A stretch of 64,000 bases of DNA. Source: JANQOH01 sp965200095. GTDB taxonomy: Bacteria; Pseudomonadota; Alphaproteobacteria; UBA7887. This document shows, in pieces, positions 45,839 through 54,450 of this stretch. How positions within the stretch are numbered: the stretch's first letter is position 1; each line of letters opens with the position of its first letter. The position numbers and the translations under genes were made by a program. The notes under the pieces are model-generated. The model did not search any database. It was not told where the DNA came from and saw nothing but the letters and a program-made list of their open reading frames with translations. The stretch spans positions 682,001-746,000 of the forward strand of contig OZ241350.1 in NCBI GenBank assembly GCA_965200095.1, in the 5' to 3' direction.

Positions 45839-46969
45839 ATGAACCGGCGACCGGTTTCGCTCCACGTTATCGCAGCGGCCGCGCTCGCCGCGCCGTTCTT
45901 CGCAGGGAGCGCGGCGGCGGCGGCCGACGAGGCGCCGCTCGACCGCCTCCGGCTGCCGCCGGGTTTCGCCATCGACCTCTACGCCGCCGACGTGCCCAAC
46001 GCCCGGGCGATGGCGCTCGGCGACCGCGGCGCGCTGTTCGTCGGCTCGCGGGACGCCGGGAAGGTCTACGCGCTGGTCGATAACGACGGCGACGGGCGCG
46101 CGGACGAAAGGTTCATCGTCGACGATCGCCTGAGGTCGCCGACCGGCGTGGCCTTCCGCGACGGCGCACTCTACGTCGCCGCGATCAGCCGTATCCTCCG
46201 CTACGACGCGATCGAAACGCGGCTCGACGACCCGCCCGAGCCGACGGTAGTGACCGACTCGCTGCCGGGCGACCGCTGGCACGGCTGGAAATATCTCGCC
46301 TTCGGACCCGACGGGAAGCTCTACGTCCCCGTCGGCGCGCCGTGCAACGTCTGCGAGCGTCCCGACCCCTACGCCGCCATCCTGCGCCTGGACCCGGAGA
46401 GCGGCCGGCGCGAGGTCTTCGCCCGCGGCGTGCGCAATTCGGTCGGGTTCGACTTTCATCCCGAGACCGGCGAATTGTGGTTCACCGACAACGGACGCGA
46501 CTATCTCGGCGACGACGCGCCGCCTTGCGAGCTCAACCGCGCGCCGACGGCGGGGCTGCATTTCGGCTTCCCGTATTGCCACGCCGGGACCATCGTCGAT
46601 CCCGAATACGGGGGGCGCGGCTGCGGCGAGTTCACGCCCCCCGCCCGGGCGCTGGGGCCGCACGTGGCGCCGCTCGGCATGGCGTTCTACGACGGCGCCG
46701 CGTTCCCGGAGGAATATCGCGGCGACGTGTTCATCGCCGAGCACGGGTCGTGGAACCGGAGCCGCAAGATCGGCTACCGGGTCACTCGCGTCCGCCTCGA
46801 CGCGGCGGGGGACGCGGTCGAATACCTCCCCTTCGCGTCGGGGTGGCTGCAAGGCGAACGCAATTGGGGCCGCCCGGCGGACGTGCTGGTCATGCCCGAC
46901 GGGGCGCTTCTCGTCTCCGACGACGACTTCGGGGCGATTTACCGCATCGTGTGGACCGGCGCCGGATAA
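45839..46969 (+). CDS. Secreted PQQ-dependent / sorbosone dehydrogenase-like sugar dehydrogenase
   Basis: 376-residue protein with a signal peptide (about 1-27, ending AAAA) and a six-bladed beta-propeller of the soluble glucose/L-sorbosone dehydrogenase group. Supporting motifs are LPPGFAIDLYA, VDNDGDGRADE, PTGVAFRDGALYVA, ARGVRNSVGFDFHPETGELWFTDNGRDYLGDD, and IAEHGSWNRSRKIGYRV. It would oxidise a sugar or aldehyde in the periplasm using PQQ; the substrate is not known. ATG 45839 follows AGGGAGGA. The next gene begins 7 bp after its stop. Confidence 0.85.
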   Translation: MNRRPVSLHVIAAAALAAPFFAGSAAAAADEAPLDRLRLPPGFAIDLYAADVPNARAMALGDRGALFVGSRDAGKVYALVDNDGDGRADERFIVDDRLRSPTGVAFRDGALYVAAISRILRYDAIETRLDDPPEPTVVTDSLPGDRWHGWKYLAFGPDGKLYVPVGAPCNVCERPDPYAAILRLDPESGRREVFARGVRNSVGFDFHPETGELWFTDNGRDYLGDDAPPCELNRAPTAGLHFGFPYCHAGTIVDPEYGGRGCGEFTPPARALGPHVAPLGMAFYDGAAFPEEYRGDVFIAEHGSWNRSRKIGYRVTRVRLDAAGDAVEYLPFASGWLQGERNWGRPADVLVMPDGALLVSDDDFGAIYRIVWTGAG

Positions 46970-46976
46970 CCGCGCG

Positions 46977-48632
46977 ATGCCCTGCGCAACCGTCGCCGGG
47001 ACCGTTGCCGATGTCCTGAGCCAATACGGCGTTGCCCGGGTTTTCGGGGTTCCCGGCGGCGGTTCGAACCTCGAGATCATCGACGCCTGCGCGGTTCGCG
47101 GCATCGACTACGTGCTCGCGCATACTGAGACAGCGGCGGCGATCATGGCGGCGGTCACCGGCGAATTGATGGGCGCGCCGGGCGTCGTCGCGACGGGTCT
47201 GGGGCCGGGCGCGGCGGCCGCCGTGAACGGCGTCGCCTACGCCGCCCTCGACCGGGCGCCGTTGCTGATCCTGACCGACTCCTACGACTCCCGCGTCCAT
47301 GCCCATGTGACGCATCAGAAAATCGATCATCCGCGGCTGTTCGAGCCGCTGACCAAGGCGGGCGGGCGGGCGACGGCGGACAACGTCGCGCCCCTGCTTC
47401 ACGACCTGTTGCGCGCGGCGCTGACGCCGCCCTTCGGTCCCGTGCATTGCGATCTTTCGGCGCCCGACGCGGCGGCGGCGGTTCGCGACGGCGCGTCCGC
47501 ACCCGAACCGACGCCGGCGGCGCGCGGCGCGGAAATCGCGAAAGCCGACGCCGACGCCGCCCGGGCGCTTGTCGCCGGCGCCCGCCGACCGGCTATCGTC
47601 GCCGGCGCCCAGGCGCGGCGAGGCGGCGCGGAGGCGCTGGCGGCGCTCGCCGAGGCGCTCGCCTGTCCGGTGCTCACCACCTACAAGGCGAAAGGCGTCT
47701 ATGCGGACGGCGCCGCGCGCCATGCGGGACTGTTCACCGGGGGTGCGGCGGAAGCGCCCTGGCTCGCCGAATGCGACCTGCTCATCCTGTTCGGGGTGGA
47801 CCCGGTGGAGCTCGTCGCGTCGCCCTGGCCCTATGCGATGCCGGTCCTCGAACTCGTCACGGCGACCGTGCGCCCGCACTATGCCGACATCGCGGTTTCG
47901 CTGGAGGGCGATCTCGCGGTGCTGGCGCGGGAGGCGGCCGGCGCCGCGCAACCCGCGAACTGGCCGTTCGATCCGCGCCCCTTGCCCCTTCCGGAAGCGC
48001 CGGCGGCGGCCGGACGCCTGTCGCCGCAAGCGGTGGCGCGGGCGGCCGCTGCGGCGCTGCCGGACGCCCGGATCGCCGTCGACGCGGGCGCCCACATGCT
48101 GGCGCCCATGGGCGAGTGGCCCGCCCGCCGGGCCTTCGACGCGCAGATATCGAACGGCCTGTCGACGATGGGCTTCGCCTTGCCCGCCGCCATCGCCACC
48201 GCTCTCGCCGAGCCGGGACGGCGCGTCGTGGCGTTCACCGGCGACGGCGGCCTCGCCATGTGCCTGGGCGAGCTCGCCACCGCGGCGCGTCGCGCGCTGC
48301 CGATCGCGGTCGTCGTTTTCAACGACGCGCGCCTCGCGCTCATCGACGCCAAGCAGGAGCAGCGCGGCTTCGCGCCGCGCGGGATGCGCTATCCGGAGCT
48401 GGATTTCGCCACCGCGGCGCGGGGCCTCGGCTGCCGCGGGCTGCGCGCCCGCGACGCGAGCGAGCTGGAGGCGGCCCTCGCGGAAGCGCGCGACGCCGCC
48501 GGGCCGCTGCTGATCGACGCGCCGGTCGATCCGTCGGGCTACCGCGCGATGTTCGAAGCGGTGCGCGGCGCGCCCGCGGCGCGGGTCCGGGCGCCGGGGC
48601 CGGACGAAGGCGCGCGTCCTACAAGAGCTTGA
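46977..48632 (+). CDS. Thiamine-pyrophosphate enzyme, acetolactate synthase-like
   Basis: 551-residue TPP-dependent carboligase/decarboxylase. The activating glutamate lies in AHTETAAAIMAA, the N-terminal GVPGGGSNLEIIDAC matches the PYR domain opening, and the TPP/Mg motif is FTGDGGLAMCLG ending in NDARLAL. The central domain lacks an obvious FAD site. It is not the biosynthetic IlvB (no IlvH partner), and resembles benzoylformate decarboxylase or sulfoacetaldehyde-type members. It may form a two-gene operon with the dehydrogenase. A degraded piece of its 3' end reappears at about 49080-49195. Confidence 0.82.
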   Translation: MPCATVAGTVADVLSQYGVARVFGVPGGGSNLEIIDACAVRGIDYVLAHTETAAAIMAAVTGELMGAPGVVATGLGPGAAAAVNGVAYAALDRAPLLILTDSYDSRVHAHVTHQKIDHPRLFEPLTKAGGRATADNVAPLLHDLLRAALTPPFGPVHCDLSAPDAAAAVRDGASAPEPTPAARGAEIAKADADAARALVAGARRPAIVAGAQARRGGAEALAALAEALACPVLTTYKAKGVYADGAARHAGLFTGGAAEAPWLAECDLLILFGVDPVELVASPWPYAMPVLELVTATVRPHYADIAVSLEGDLAVLAREAAGAAQPANWPFDPRPLPLPEAPAAAGRLSPQAVARAAAAALPDARIAVDAGAHMLAPMGEWPARRAFDAQISNGLSTMGFALPAAIATALAEPGRRVVAFTGDGGLAMCLGELATAARRALPIAVVVFNDARLALIDAKQEQRGFAPRGMRYPELDFATAARGLGCRGLRARDASELEAALAEARDAAGPLLIDAPVDPSGYRAMFEAVRGAPAARVRAPGPDEGARPTRA

Positions 48633-48877
48633 CGGCGGCGACGATCAAGCCGCCAACCGCGACCATTCGTACGGTAAGGTGGGTTTCGAGCGCGGCGACA
48701 TCGGCGCGCAGGGCGGCGCGCAAGGCTTCAAGGTCTGCTTTGGTGGCGAGCCCCGGCGTGTCCTTGACGGATCGCCCTTGCGACAGCTTCCGCCGGTTCC
48801 TTTCCGATCCCGGACGCTTCGAGGTCGCGCGCAACTGCGAGCGTATCGAAATCGGCATCGCGTTCCGTGGCCTCCAT
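48619..48877 (-). pseudogene. Frameshifted DUF1640-like coiled-coil protein
   Basis: Reading from ATG 48877: MEATERDADFDTLAVARDLE, then ASGIGKEPAEAVARAIRQGHAG. A one-base excess in the GGGG run at about 48745-48749 breaks the frame. The other frame continues LATKADLEALRAALRADVAA and ends in a membrane segment VRMVAVGGLIVAAVKLL. Dropping one G gives a normal small protein of this family (N-terminal helix, coiled coil, C-terminal membrane anchor). Overlaps the end of the TPP enzyme gene by 14 bp in convergent orientation. A sequencing slip is possible. Confidence 0.65.
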
Positions 48878-49201
48878 GCGGAGACAATGGCCCGGCGCGG
48901 GGTTGCCGACAAGCGCAGTAGCGTTCCGTATGGTGTCGTACGATATCGAGCGATATCGGGTTCGCTCTTCCGAACCGGGGATGAAAATATGGGGGGATCG
49001 CGGCGCTGTCGCGAAGACCGCCATTGCTTCGGCGGATTGCGAATTTCAGGCGGCGAATGCGCGTTTCGGCGCTCGATTCCACGGCCGCGGCGCGGGGCCC
49101 CGGTTGTCGCGGCCTGCGCGCCCGCGACGCCGGCGCGGGTCCGACCGCCGGCGCCGGACAACGCACAGCGGACGAAAGACGGCTGACGCGAGGACGCGGA
49201 C
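48878..49201. other. Gap with a degraded copy of the TPP gene end
   Basis: No gene is seen. Positions about 49085-49140 (CGCGGCGCGGGGCC, then TGCGCGCCCGCGACGC) resemble 48412-48465, inside the upstream TPP gene, and 49141-49175 resembles its last codons near 48577-48607. The copy has lost the sequence between these two parts. It ends just before the DUF2339 gene. Confidence 0.5.
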
Positions 49202-51835
49202 ATGGAGCTCGACGTAATCCTGTTCGCTCTTTTCGGGCTGGTCGTTCTTCTCGTCGCTGCCGGCGCGCTTCTGGGGTGGGTGAGTTTCTTCCGCGTGGGC
49301 CGGCTGCGTGCGGCCCTGGCGCGCGCGAACGAGCGTCTGGCGCGCCTCGAGGGCGAGGCGACGGAGGCGCCGCCTCCCGTCCCGGCGACGGAAGCGCCTT
49401 CCGCCGGGCGCGCCGGCGTAACCGCGGCCGCGGCGGCCGCGCGTTACGAACACGAACTCGCATCTTACTGGATGACGAGAATCGGCGCGGTGGCCCTCGC
49501 GCTCGCCGGGGTGTTCCTGGTGGGACATTCCATCGAGCGGGGCTGGCTCGGCCCGCCGACGCGCTGCGCTCTCGGCGCGGCCGGCGGCGTCGCTCTCCTT
49601 CTCGTCGGGGAGTGGCTGCGCCGCCGCGCGCGCGCCGCGCCGTCGACGGGGCCGGGCTCCGCCGCGGCGGCGCTGACCGCCGCGGGCGTGGCCGTGCTGT
49701 TCGTGACTCTCTACGCCGCGCACGCGCTTTACGGTCTGCTCCCCCCCGCGCCGGCTTTCGTTCTCCTGGGGGCGGTCGCCGCCGGCGCGGGGGCGCTGGC
49801 CCTGTTGCACGGCCCGTTCATCGCCCTGCTCGGCGTCGTCGGCGGCTATCTGGCGCCGGCGCTCGTCGATGTCGACGCCGCGCCCTCGGCGCCGGCGCTG
49901 TTCGGGTTCCTTGCCGTTCTCAACGGCGCCGCAATGTGGATCCTGCGCTATCGCCCCTGGTGGAGCGTCGGGTTCCCGGCCCTCGCAGGCGCCGGGTTGT
50001 GGCCGGCGCTGTGGCTGGCGACCGCGTGGAGTCCCTGCGACGCGCCCGCCGTCGGCGCCTATCTCGCCGTCTCCCTTGCCCTGACGCTCTATCTGCCGGC
50101 GCAGGCGCGGGGAGAGCGCCGGTTCGGCGGACGGTTCGCCCTCGCCGATGCGTTGCCCTGGGCGGCCGTGGCGCTGTTCGCGCCCCTGACCTTCGCCCTG
50201 GTCCGCGTGGACGGCTACGGCGCGGCGTCGCTCGCCGCCCTGGCCGCGGTCTGCCTCGTCTGTATGGATGCGGGGCGGCGGCGCGGCGGACCCGGAGACC
50301 TCGCGGGGGCGGCGGCGGCGGCGCTCGTCCTCGTCCTCGCCGCCGTCTTTCACATCGGGAGCGTGACCGACGCGGCGGGAAACGCCCTCGGCGTCGACGG
50401 CTGGCGCTACGACCTCGGGCTCCGCCCCGTGGCGCCGGCGCTGGAGCCGTTCCTCGCGTTCTCGGGGGCGTTTGCCGCCCTGTTCGCGGGGTTCGGCTAT
50501 TGGAGCCTGTGGCGGGCGCGCCGGCCCTGGCTGTGGGCGGGGCTTTCGGCCGCGGCGCCGCCGGCGTTGCTCGCCGTCGCGTTCTGGCGGGTCCGCGGGT
50601 TCGAGGGCGATCTTTCCTGGGCGGCGGTCGCGGTCGGCGTCGCCGCGCTCGGCGCCGCGGCGGCGGAAAGAACGGCGCGCCGTCGCGAACGGCCCGGCAT
50701 GGAGGGCGCGCTGGCCGCTTACGCCGCGGGGGCGGCGGCGGCGCTCGGCCTGGCGATGGCGTTGTCGCTGCAACAGGCCTGGCTGACGGCGGCGCTGTCG
50801 CTCCAGGTCGCCGCGCTGGCGGCGATCCATGACCGCCTGCCGCTGGCGGGCCTCCGCCTCGCCGCACTGGCGGCGGCCGCCGCCGTCATCGTCCGTCTGG
50901 CCTTCAACCTCTACGTTTTCGACTACGCCGCAACCGCGGCGGCGGGGTTCGCCTGGACGCTTTACGGCTGCGGGATCCCGGCGCTGGCCTTCCTGTGGGC
51001 GGCGCGGCGCTTCGGCAAAAGGCCGCGCGATGCGCTCGTCCCCGTGCTGGAGGCCGGCGCGCTTGCCTTCATCGCACTGCTGGCGGCGCTGCCGTTTTAC
51101 GGATGGGCGGCGCCCGGTTCGGATTTCGGCGAACGGAGCGTGCGGATCGCGGTCTGGCTGGCCGCCGCCTGGGGCCTCTGCCGCGGCGCCGGCGACGCCG
51201 GCGGCGGTCCGGCGGGCGTCGGCTGGCGGGTTCTCGGCGGCGTCGCCCTGGCGGAAGTCGTCGCGGCGCAGATGTTGTTCGCCAGCCCGCTGTTGCACGC
51301 GGTCGATGTCGGCGACCGGCCGGTCCTCAACCTCCTGCTCCTCGCCTATGGCGTTCCGGCGGCGGCGGGCCTCGCCTTCCTGCGCCTGGCCGACGCGCGC
51401 GGCGACCTCCCGACGGCGCGCGTGGCGGGCGTCATGGCGCTGGCGCTCGTCCTGCACTGGCTGACTCTGGAAACGCGCCGCGCCTTCCACGGCGGGGTGC
51501 TCGCGGGAGACGGCGCGCCGGCCCTTCCGGGCGCGGCCGAGTGGTACGCCTATTCGCTGCTCTGGCTCGTCTGCGCCGGGGTTCTGCTCGGGTTCGGGCT
51601 GTGGCGCGGCAACGCGGCGTTGCGTCAGGCGGCGCTGGTGCTGGTGGCGTTCACCGCGGTCAAACTTTTCCTGTTCGACATGCGGACGCTCGACGGGCTG
51701 TGGCGCGTGGCGTCGTTTCTCGGCCTGGGAGCGTCGCTGGTCGCCATCGCCGGGCTCTATCGGCGCTTCGTCCTGCCGCCGCCGGTTCCGCCCCCCGCCG
51801 ACCCGCGCGGGACGCAGGAGGCGGCGTCCTCGTGA
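49202..51835 (+). CDS. DUF2339 polytopic membrane protein
   Basis: 877 residues with more than twenty hydrophobic segments. It opens with one membrane helix (ILFALFGLVVLLVAAGALLGW), a short coiled coil (LARANERLARLEGEA), then the conserved ELASYWMTRIGAVALALAG characteristic of DUF2339. The rest is a string of paired helices with a few polar loops. The function is unknown, though the family has been suggested to act in envelope or transport processes. Stands alone, convergent with the LLM gene downstream. Confidence 0.87.
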   Translation: MELDVILFALFGLVVLLVAAGALLGWVSFFRVGRLRAALARANERLARLEGEATEAPPPVPATEAPSAGRAGVTAAAAAARYEHELASYWMTRIGAVALALAGVFLVGHSIERGWLGPPTRCALGAAGGVALLLVGEWLRRRARAAPSTGPGSAAAALTAAGVAVLFVTLYAAHALYGLLPPAPAFVLLGAVAAGAGALALLHGPFIALLGVVGGYLAPALVDVDAAPSAPALFGFLAVLNGAAMWILRYRPWWSVGFPALAGAGLWPALWLATAWSPCDAPAVGAYLAVSLALTLYLPAQARGERRFGGRFALADALPWAAVALFAPLTFALVRVDGYGAASLAALAAVCLVCMDAGRRRGGPGDLAGAAAAALVLVLAAVFHIGSVTDAAGNALGVDGWRYDLGLRPVAPALEPFLAFSGAFAALFAGFGYWSLWRARRPWLWAGLSAAAPPALLAVAFWRVRGFEGDLSWAAVAVGVAALGAAAAERTARRRERPGMEGALAAYAAGAAAALGLAMALSLQQAWLTAALSLQVAALAAIHDRLPLAGLRLAALAAAAAVIVRLAFNLYVFDYAATAAAGFAWTLYGCGIPALAFLWAARRFGKRPRDALVPVLEAGALAFIALLAALPFYGWAAPGSDFGERSVRIAVWLAAAWGLCRGAGDAGGGPAGVGWRVLGGVALAEVVAAQMLFASPLLHAVDVGDRPVLNLLLLAYGVPAAAGLAFLRLADARGDLPTARVAGVMALALVLHWLTLETRRAFHGGVLAGDGAPALPGAAEWYAYSLLWLVCAGVLLGFGLWRGNAALRQAALVLVAFTAVKLFLFDMRTLDGLWRVASFLGLGASLVAIAGLYRRFVLPPPVPPPADPRGTQEAASS

Positions 51836-51851
51836 CCGCGCGCGGGCGGCG

Positions 51852-52787
51852 TCACGCCGCGGCGCGGTTCAGCCCGGCGACCGCGGGCAGCACTTCGTCG
51901 ATCAGCCTGCGGGTCTGGTCCGTGATGTCATCGTCGCCGGCGCCGATGGGGCGGAGGATGAATTTGGAGACTCCGGCGGCGACGTAAGCATGGATGCGGT
52001 CCATGATCGCGGCGGCGCCGCCGCAGACGATGGCGCGCGCCGGGTCGCGGCCGAGACGCTCGCGATAGGCTTTGGCGGTTTGCGCCACCGGTTCGTCGTC
52101 CCATGCGCCGAAGCGGAAGGCGAAGGCGGCGCCGTAATGGTCCTCGGGGATGCGCCGCCCGCGCTCGCGCGCGGCGCTGCGGATGGCGGCGACGACGCGC
52201 GCCGTCTCGTCCGGGGTCTCGAACGCGCCTTGCCATCCGGTGCCGAACCGCGCGGTGCGGCGGATGGCGGCGTCGCTGGACCCGCCGAGCCACAGGGGCA
52301 TGGTTTTCTGCACCGGCCGGGGCGAGATCGAGGCGCCCCGGTAGCGGAAGAACGCGCCTTCGAAATCCACCGACTCTTCGGACCACAGGCGGGAGATTAT
52401 CTCCAGCCCCTCGTCGGTGCGCCGGCCGCGGCCTCCGGTGTCCCGCCCGGTGGCTTTCCAGTCGGGCGCGCGGGCCGTGCCGATGCCGAAGGCCGGCAGC
52501 ATCCGTCCGCCGCTCAACACGTCGACAGTGGCGCATTGCTTGGCCAGAAGCAGCGGATCCCGCAGCGCGACCGAAGCGACGTTCATGCCGAATTTGAGCC
52601 GCCGCGTCGCGCCGGCGAGCGCCGCCAGCGCGGTCATACATTCAAGCACGGGGTGGCGAGACACCAGCCGGTCGGTTTGCCACAGCGAGTCGACCCCGCG
52701 GTCTTCGCAGAGCGCCACCCAGCGCCGCCATGCGGCGGCGCCGGAAAAGGGGAAATCCGCAAGCCCCAGACCGACCGCTACGGTCAC
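51852..52787 (-). CDS. LLM-class flavin or F420-dependent oxidoreductase
   Basis: 311-residue TIM-barrel protein of the luciferase-like group. Features: GLGLADFPFSG at the first strand, GVDSLWQTDRLV, RLKFGMNVASVALRDPLLLAKQ, and GGRMLPAFGIGTARAPD, the phosphate-binding loop. The C-terminal strand AAGVSKFILRPIG is also typical. Substrate unknown, as for the other LLM protein at 11.6 kb. The start is a GTG with GGGAGG in front. Confidence 0.87.
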   Translation of the reverse strand: MTVAVGLGLADFPFSGAAAWRRWVALCEDRGVDSLWQTDRLVSRHPVLECMTALAALAGATRRLKFGMNVASVALRDPLLLAKQCATVDVLSGGRMLPAFGIGTARAPDWKATGRDTGGRGRRTDEGLEIISRLWSEESVDFEGAFFRYRGASISPRPVQKTMPLWLGGSSDAAIRRTARFGTGWQGAFETPDETARVVAAIRSAARERGRRIPEDHYGAAFAFRFGAWDDEPVAQTAKAYRERLGRDPARAIVCGGAAAIMDRIHAYVAAGVSKFILRPIGAGDDDITDQTRRLIDEVLPAVAGLNRAAA

Positions 52788-52878
52788 GCGCGCCTCCCGG
52801 GTTCCACGACTGGAAAGCGCACCCTAACACGGTCGCCCGGCCGGCGCGCCCCGGCTTTCGCCGCCGGGAGGCCGCCGG

Positions 52879-53067
52879 TCAGCCGTTGGGGCGCGACCAG
52901 CCGTGCCAGGCTTGTCCCGGCCTCCCCCGCGACGGCGGCTGCGGGTCGGCGCCGAGTCCGAAGCCGCCGGACACCTTTTCGAGTTCCGAGTCGCCGATTT
53001 CGGACGACGCGCGAGGGGCTTTTTCGGACGTCTCTTCCTGCGGCTTCCGCTGCTTCGATTCGCTCAT
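52879..53067 (-). CDS. Small peptide with double-glycine leader (RiPP/bacteriocin-like precursor)
   Basis: 62 residues. A charged, hydrophilic leader (MSESKQRKPQEETSEK, then IGDSELEKVSGG) is followed by a 27-residue core FGLGADPQPPSRGRPGQAWH, then GWSRPNG, rich in Gly, Pro and Arg with two Trp. ELEKVSGG is the leader end recognised by PCAT/C39 peptidase-transporters in double-glycine peptides. No cysteine, so disulfides or lanthionines are excluded. GAGGA stands nine bases before ATG 53067 and a good promoter lies upstream. No modifying enzyme or exporter is in the window. A longer frame to 53163 lacks support. Confidence 0.65.
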   Translation of the reverse strand: MSESKQRKPQEETSEKAPRASSEIGDSELEKVSGGFGLGADPQPPSRGRPGQAWHGWSRPNG

Positions 53068-53098
53068 GACCCGGTATCCTCTTCTTCGTTGCTTGCGT

Positions 53099-53127
53099 CT
53101 TATCGCACGAACGGCGCGAAAAGTCAA
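53099..53127 (-). promoter_or_regulatory. Sigma70-like promoter for the small peptide gene
   Basis: On minus: -35 TTGACT (53127-53122), 17-bp spacer, -10 GATAAG (53104-53099), ending 31 bp before the start codon at 53067. Confidence 0.65.
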
Positions 53128-53382
53128 CGCTTCGGCGGGCCTCGACGCGAATCGCGCGGTCATGGACTTCGGCGATGTCGGCGCGCAATCCCGCCGACCC
53201 GGCTTCGATCCCGGCCATACGTAGCGCGGATCGGCGATGTCCGCGCGCGGCGGCCCGGAACGGCGAATACCCCTTTACGCCGCAGCCGGCGACGGGCATA
53301 ATCCGCTCATGATCCAGGTCCGGTCGGCAAACTGCCGGAGCGACCGCGACGCCATGCGCCGCTGCGGCAACCGTGTGACGGC
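53128..53382. other. Divergent intergenic region
   Basis: Holds the space between the peptide-gene promoter and the ankyrin gene. A 25-codon frame from ATG 53309 ends by overlapping the ankyrin GTG start and could serve as a leader peptide. Otherwise nothing is recognised. Confidence 0.35.
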
Positions 53383-54258
53383 GTGAGGGCGCGGGCGAAA
53401 CTGTTCCGCGCCGCGGGAAGAGGCGGCGCCGCGGACGTAAGAGCCGCGCTCAGAGCGGGCGCGAACCCGAACGCACGCCTCGACTCCGGTGTGACGCCGC
53501 TTCACGCGGCGGCGATGCAGAACGACAACCCGGCGGTTGTCGAGGCGCTGCTCGAGGGCGGCGCCGACCCGAACGCGCGCTCCGAAAGCGGCTGGACGCC
53601 GCTTCATGGAGCCGCGGCGAAGAACGCGAATCCCGCGGTCGTCGCAGCGCTGGCCGAAGCGGGGGCCGACCCGAACGCATCCTTCGAAGGCGGCTGGACG
53701 CCGCTTCATGCGGCGGTGATGAGAAACGGCGAGCCGATGATCGTGACGGCGCTGCTCAAGGCCGGGGCCGACCCGAACGCGCGCTCCGAAAACGGCTGGA
53801 CGCCGCTTCATGCGGCGGTGGTGGAGAACTGCGCCCTCCCCATCATCGTCGCGTTGCTCGAATATGGCGCGAATCCGAACGCAGACGCCAAACACGGCTG
53901 GACGCCGGTTCATGCGGCGGCGGCGGAACACGCGGACCCGGAGGTCGTCTCGGCGCTGCTGGAAGCCGGCGCCGACCCGGACGTTCGGTCCGAGCAGGAC
54001 GCGACGCCGGTTCATGCGGCGTCGTGGAACGACAATGCGGCGGTTGTCTCGGCGCTGCTCGAAGGCGGCGGCGACCCGAACGCACGCGCCGAGTCGGGCC
54101 TGACGCCGCTTCACGTGGCGGCGGGAAAGAACCGCAATCCGGCGGTGGCGATGGCGCTGATTAAAGCCGGCGCCGACCCGGCGGCCCGCGACGAAGACGG
54201 CAACCTGCCCTTCGCCCCCCGCTCGCGCGACCGGAAACCGTCCGCTCGAAAAAAATAG
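53383..54258 (+). CDS. Ankyrin-repeat protein
   Basis: 291 residues, almost wholly made of about eight 33-35-residue ankyrin repeats of the form GWTPLHAA...NPAVVEALLEGGADPNAR. It starts with a short basic cap (MRARAKLFRAAGRGG) and ends in a basic tail. No signal peptide or membrane segment, so it is probably cytoplasmic or secreted by a non-classical route. The start is GTG 53383. Ankyrin proteins mediate protein contacts and are common in host-associated bacteria, but no target can be inferred. The MITE-like repeat region follows. Confidence 0.9.
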   Translation: MRARAKLFRAAGRGGAADVRAALRAGANPNARLDSGVTPLHAAAMQNDNPAVVEALLEGGADPNARSESGWTPLHGAAAKNANPAVVAALAEAGADPNASFEGGWTPLHAAVMRNGEPMIVTALLKAGADPNARSENGWTPLHAAVVENCALPIIVALLEYGANPNADAKHGWTPVHAAAAEHADPEVVSALLEAGADPDVRSEQDATPVHAASWNDNAAVVSALLEGGGDPNARAESGLTPLHVAAGKNRNPAVAMALIKAGADPAARDEDGNLPFAPRSRDRKPSARKK

Positions 54259-54450
54259 AGATGCCGATCGGCGCACGAACGGAATCCGGTTCGGGCAACG
54301 CCGCGGGACGGCGGGCGCGCGCCTTTCTCGTTTCGCCGCGAAACTCGTGAACTGCGATAACCGCCGCGCGCCGGGCGGCCGACAAGGGCGGATACCGGAT
54401 GAGCCCCCTTCGCCGTCATGGTCCGCCGGCGGCTGTCGTTTCGATACCGT

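Noticed and set aside
46977..48632. Biosynthetic acetolactate synthase IlvB
   Set aside because: No small subunit gene follows and the sequence between the PYR and PP domains is not IlvB-like; left as a general TPP enzyme.
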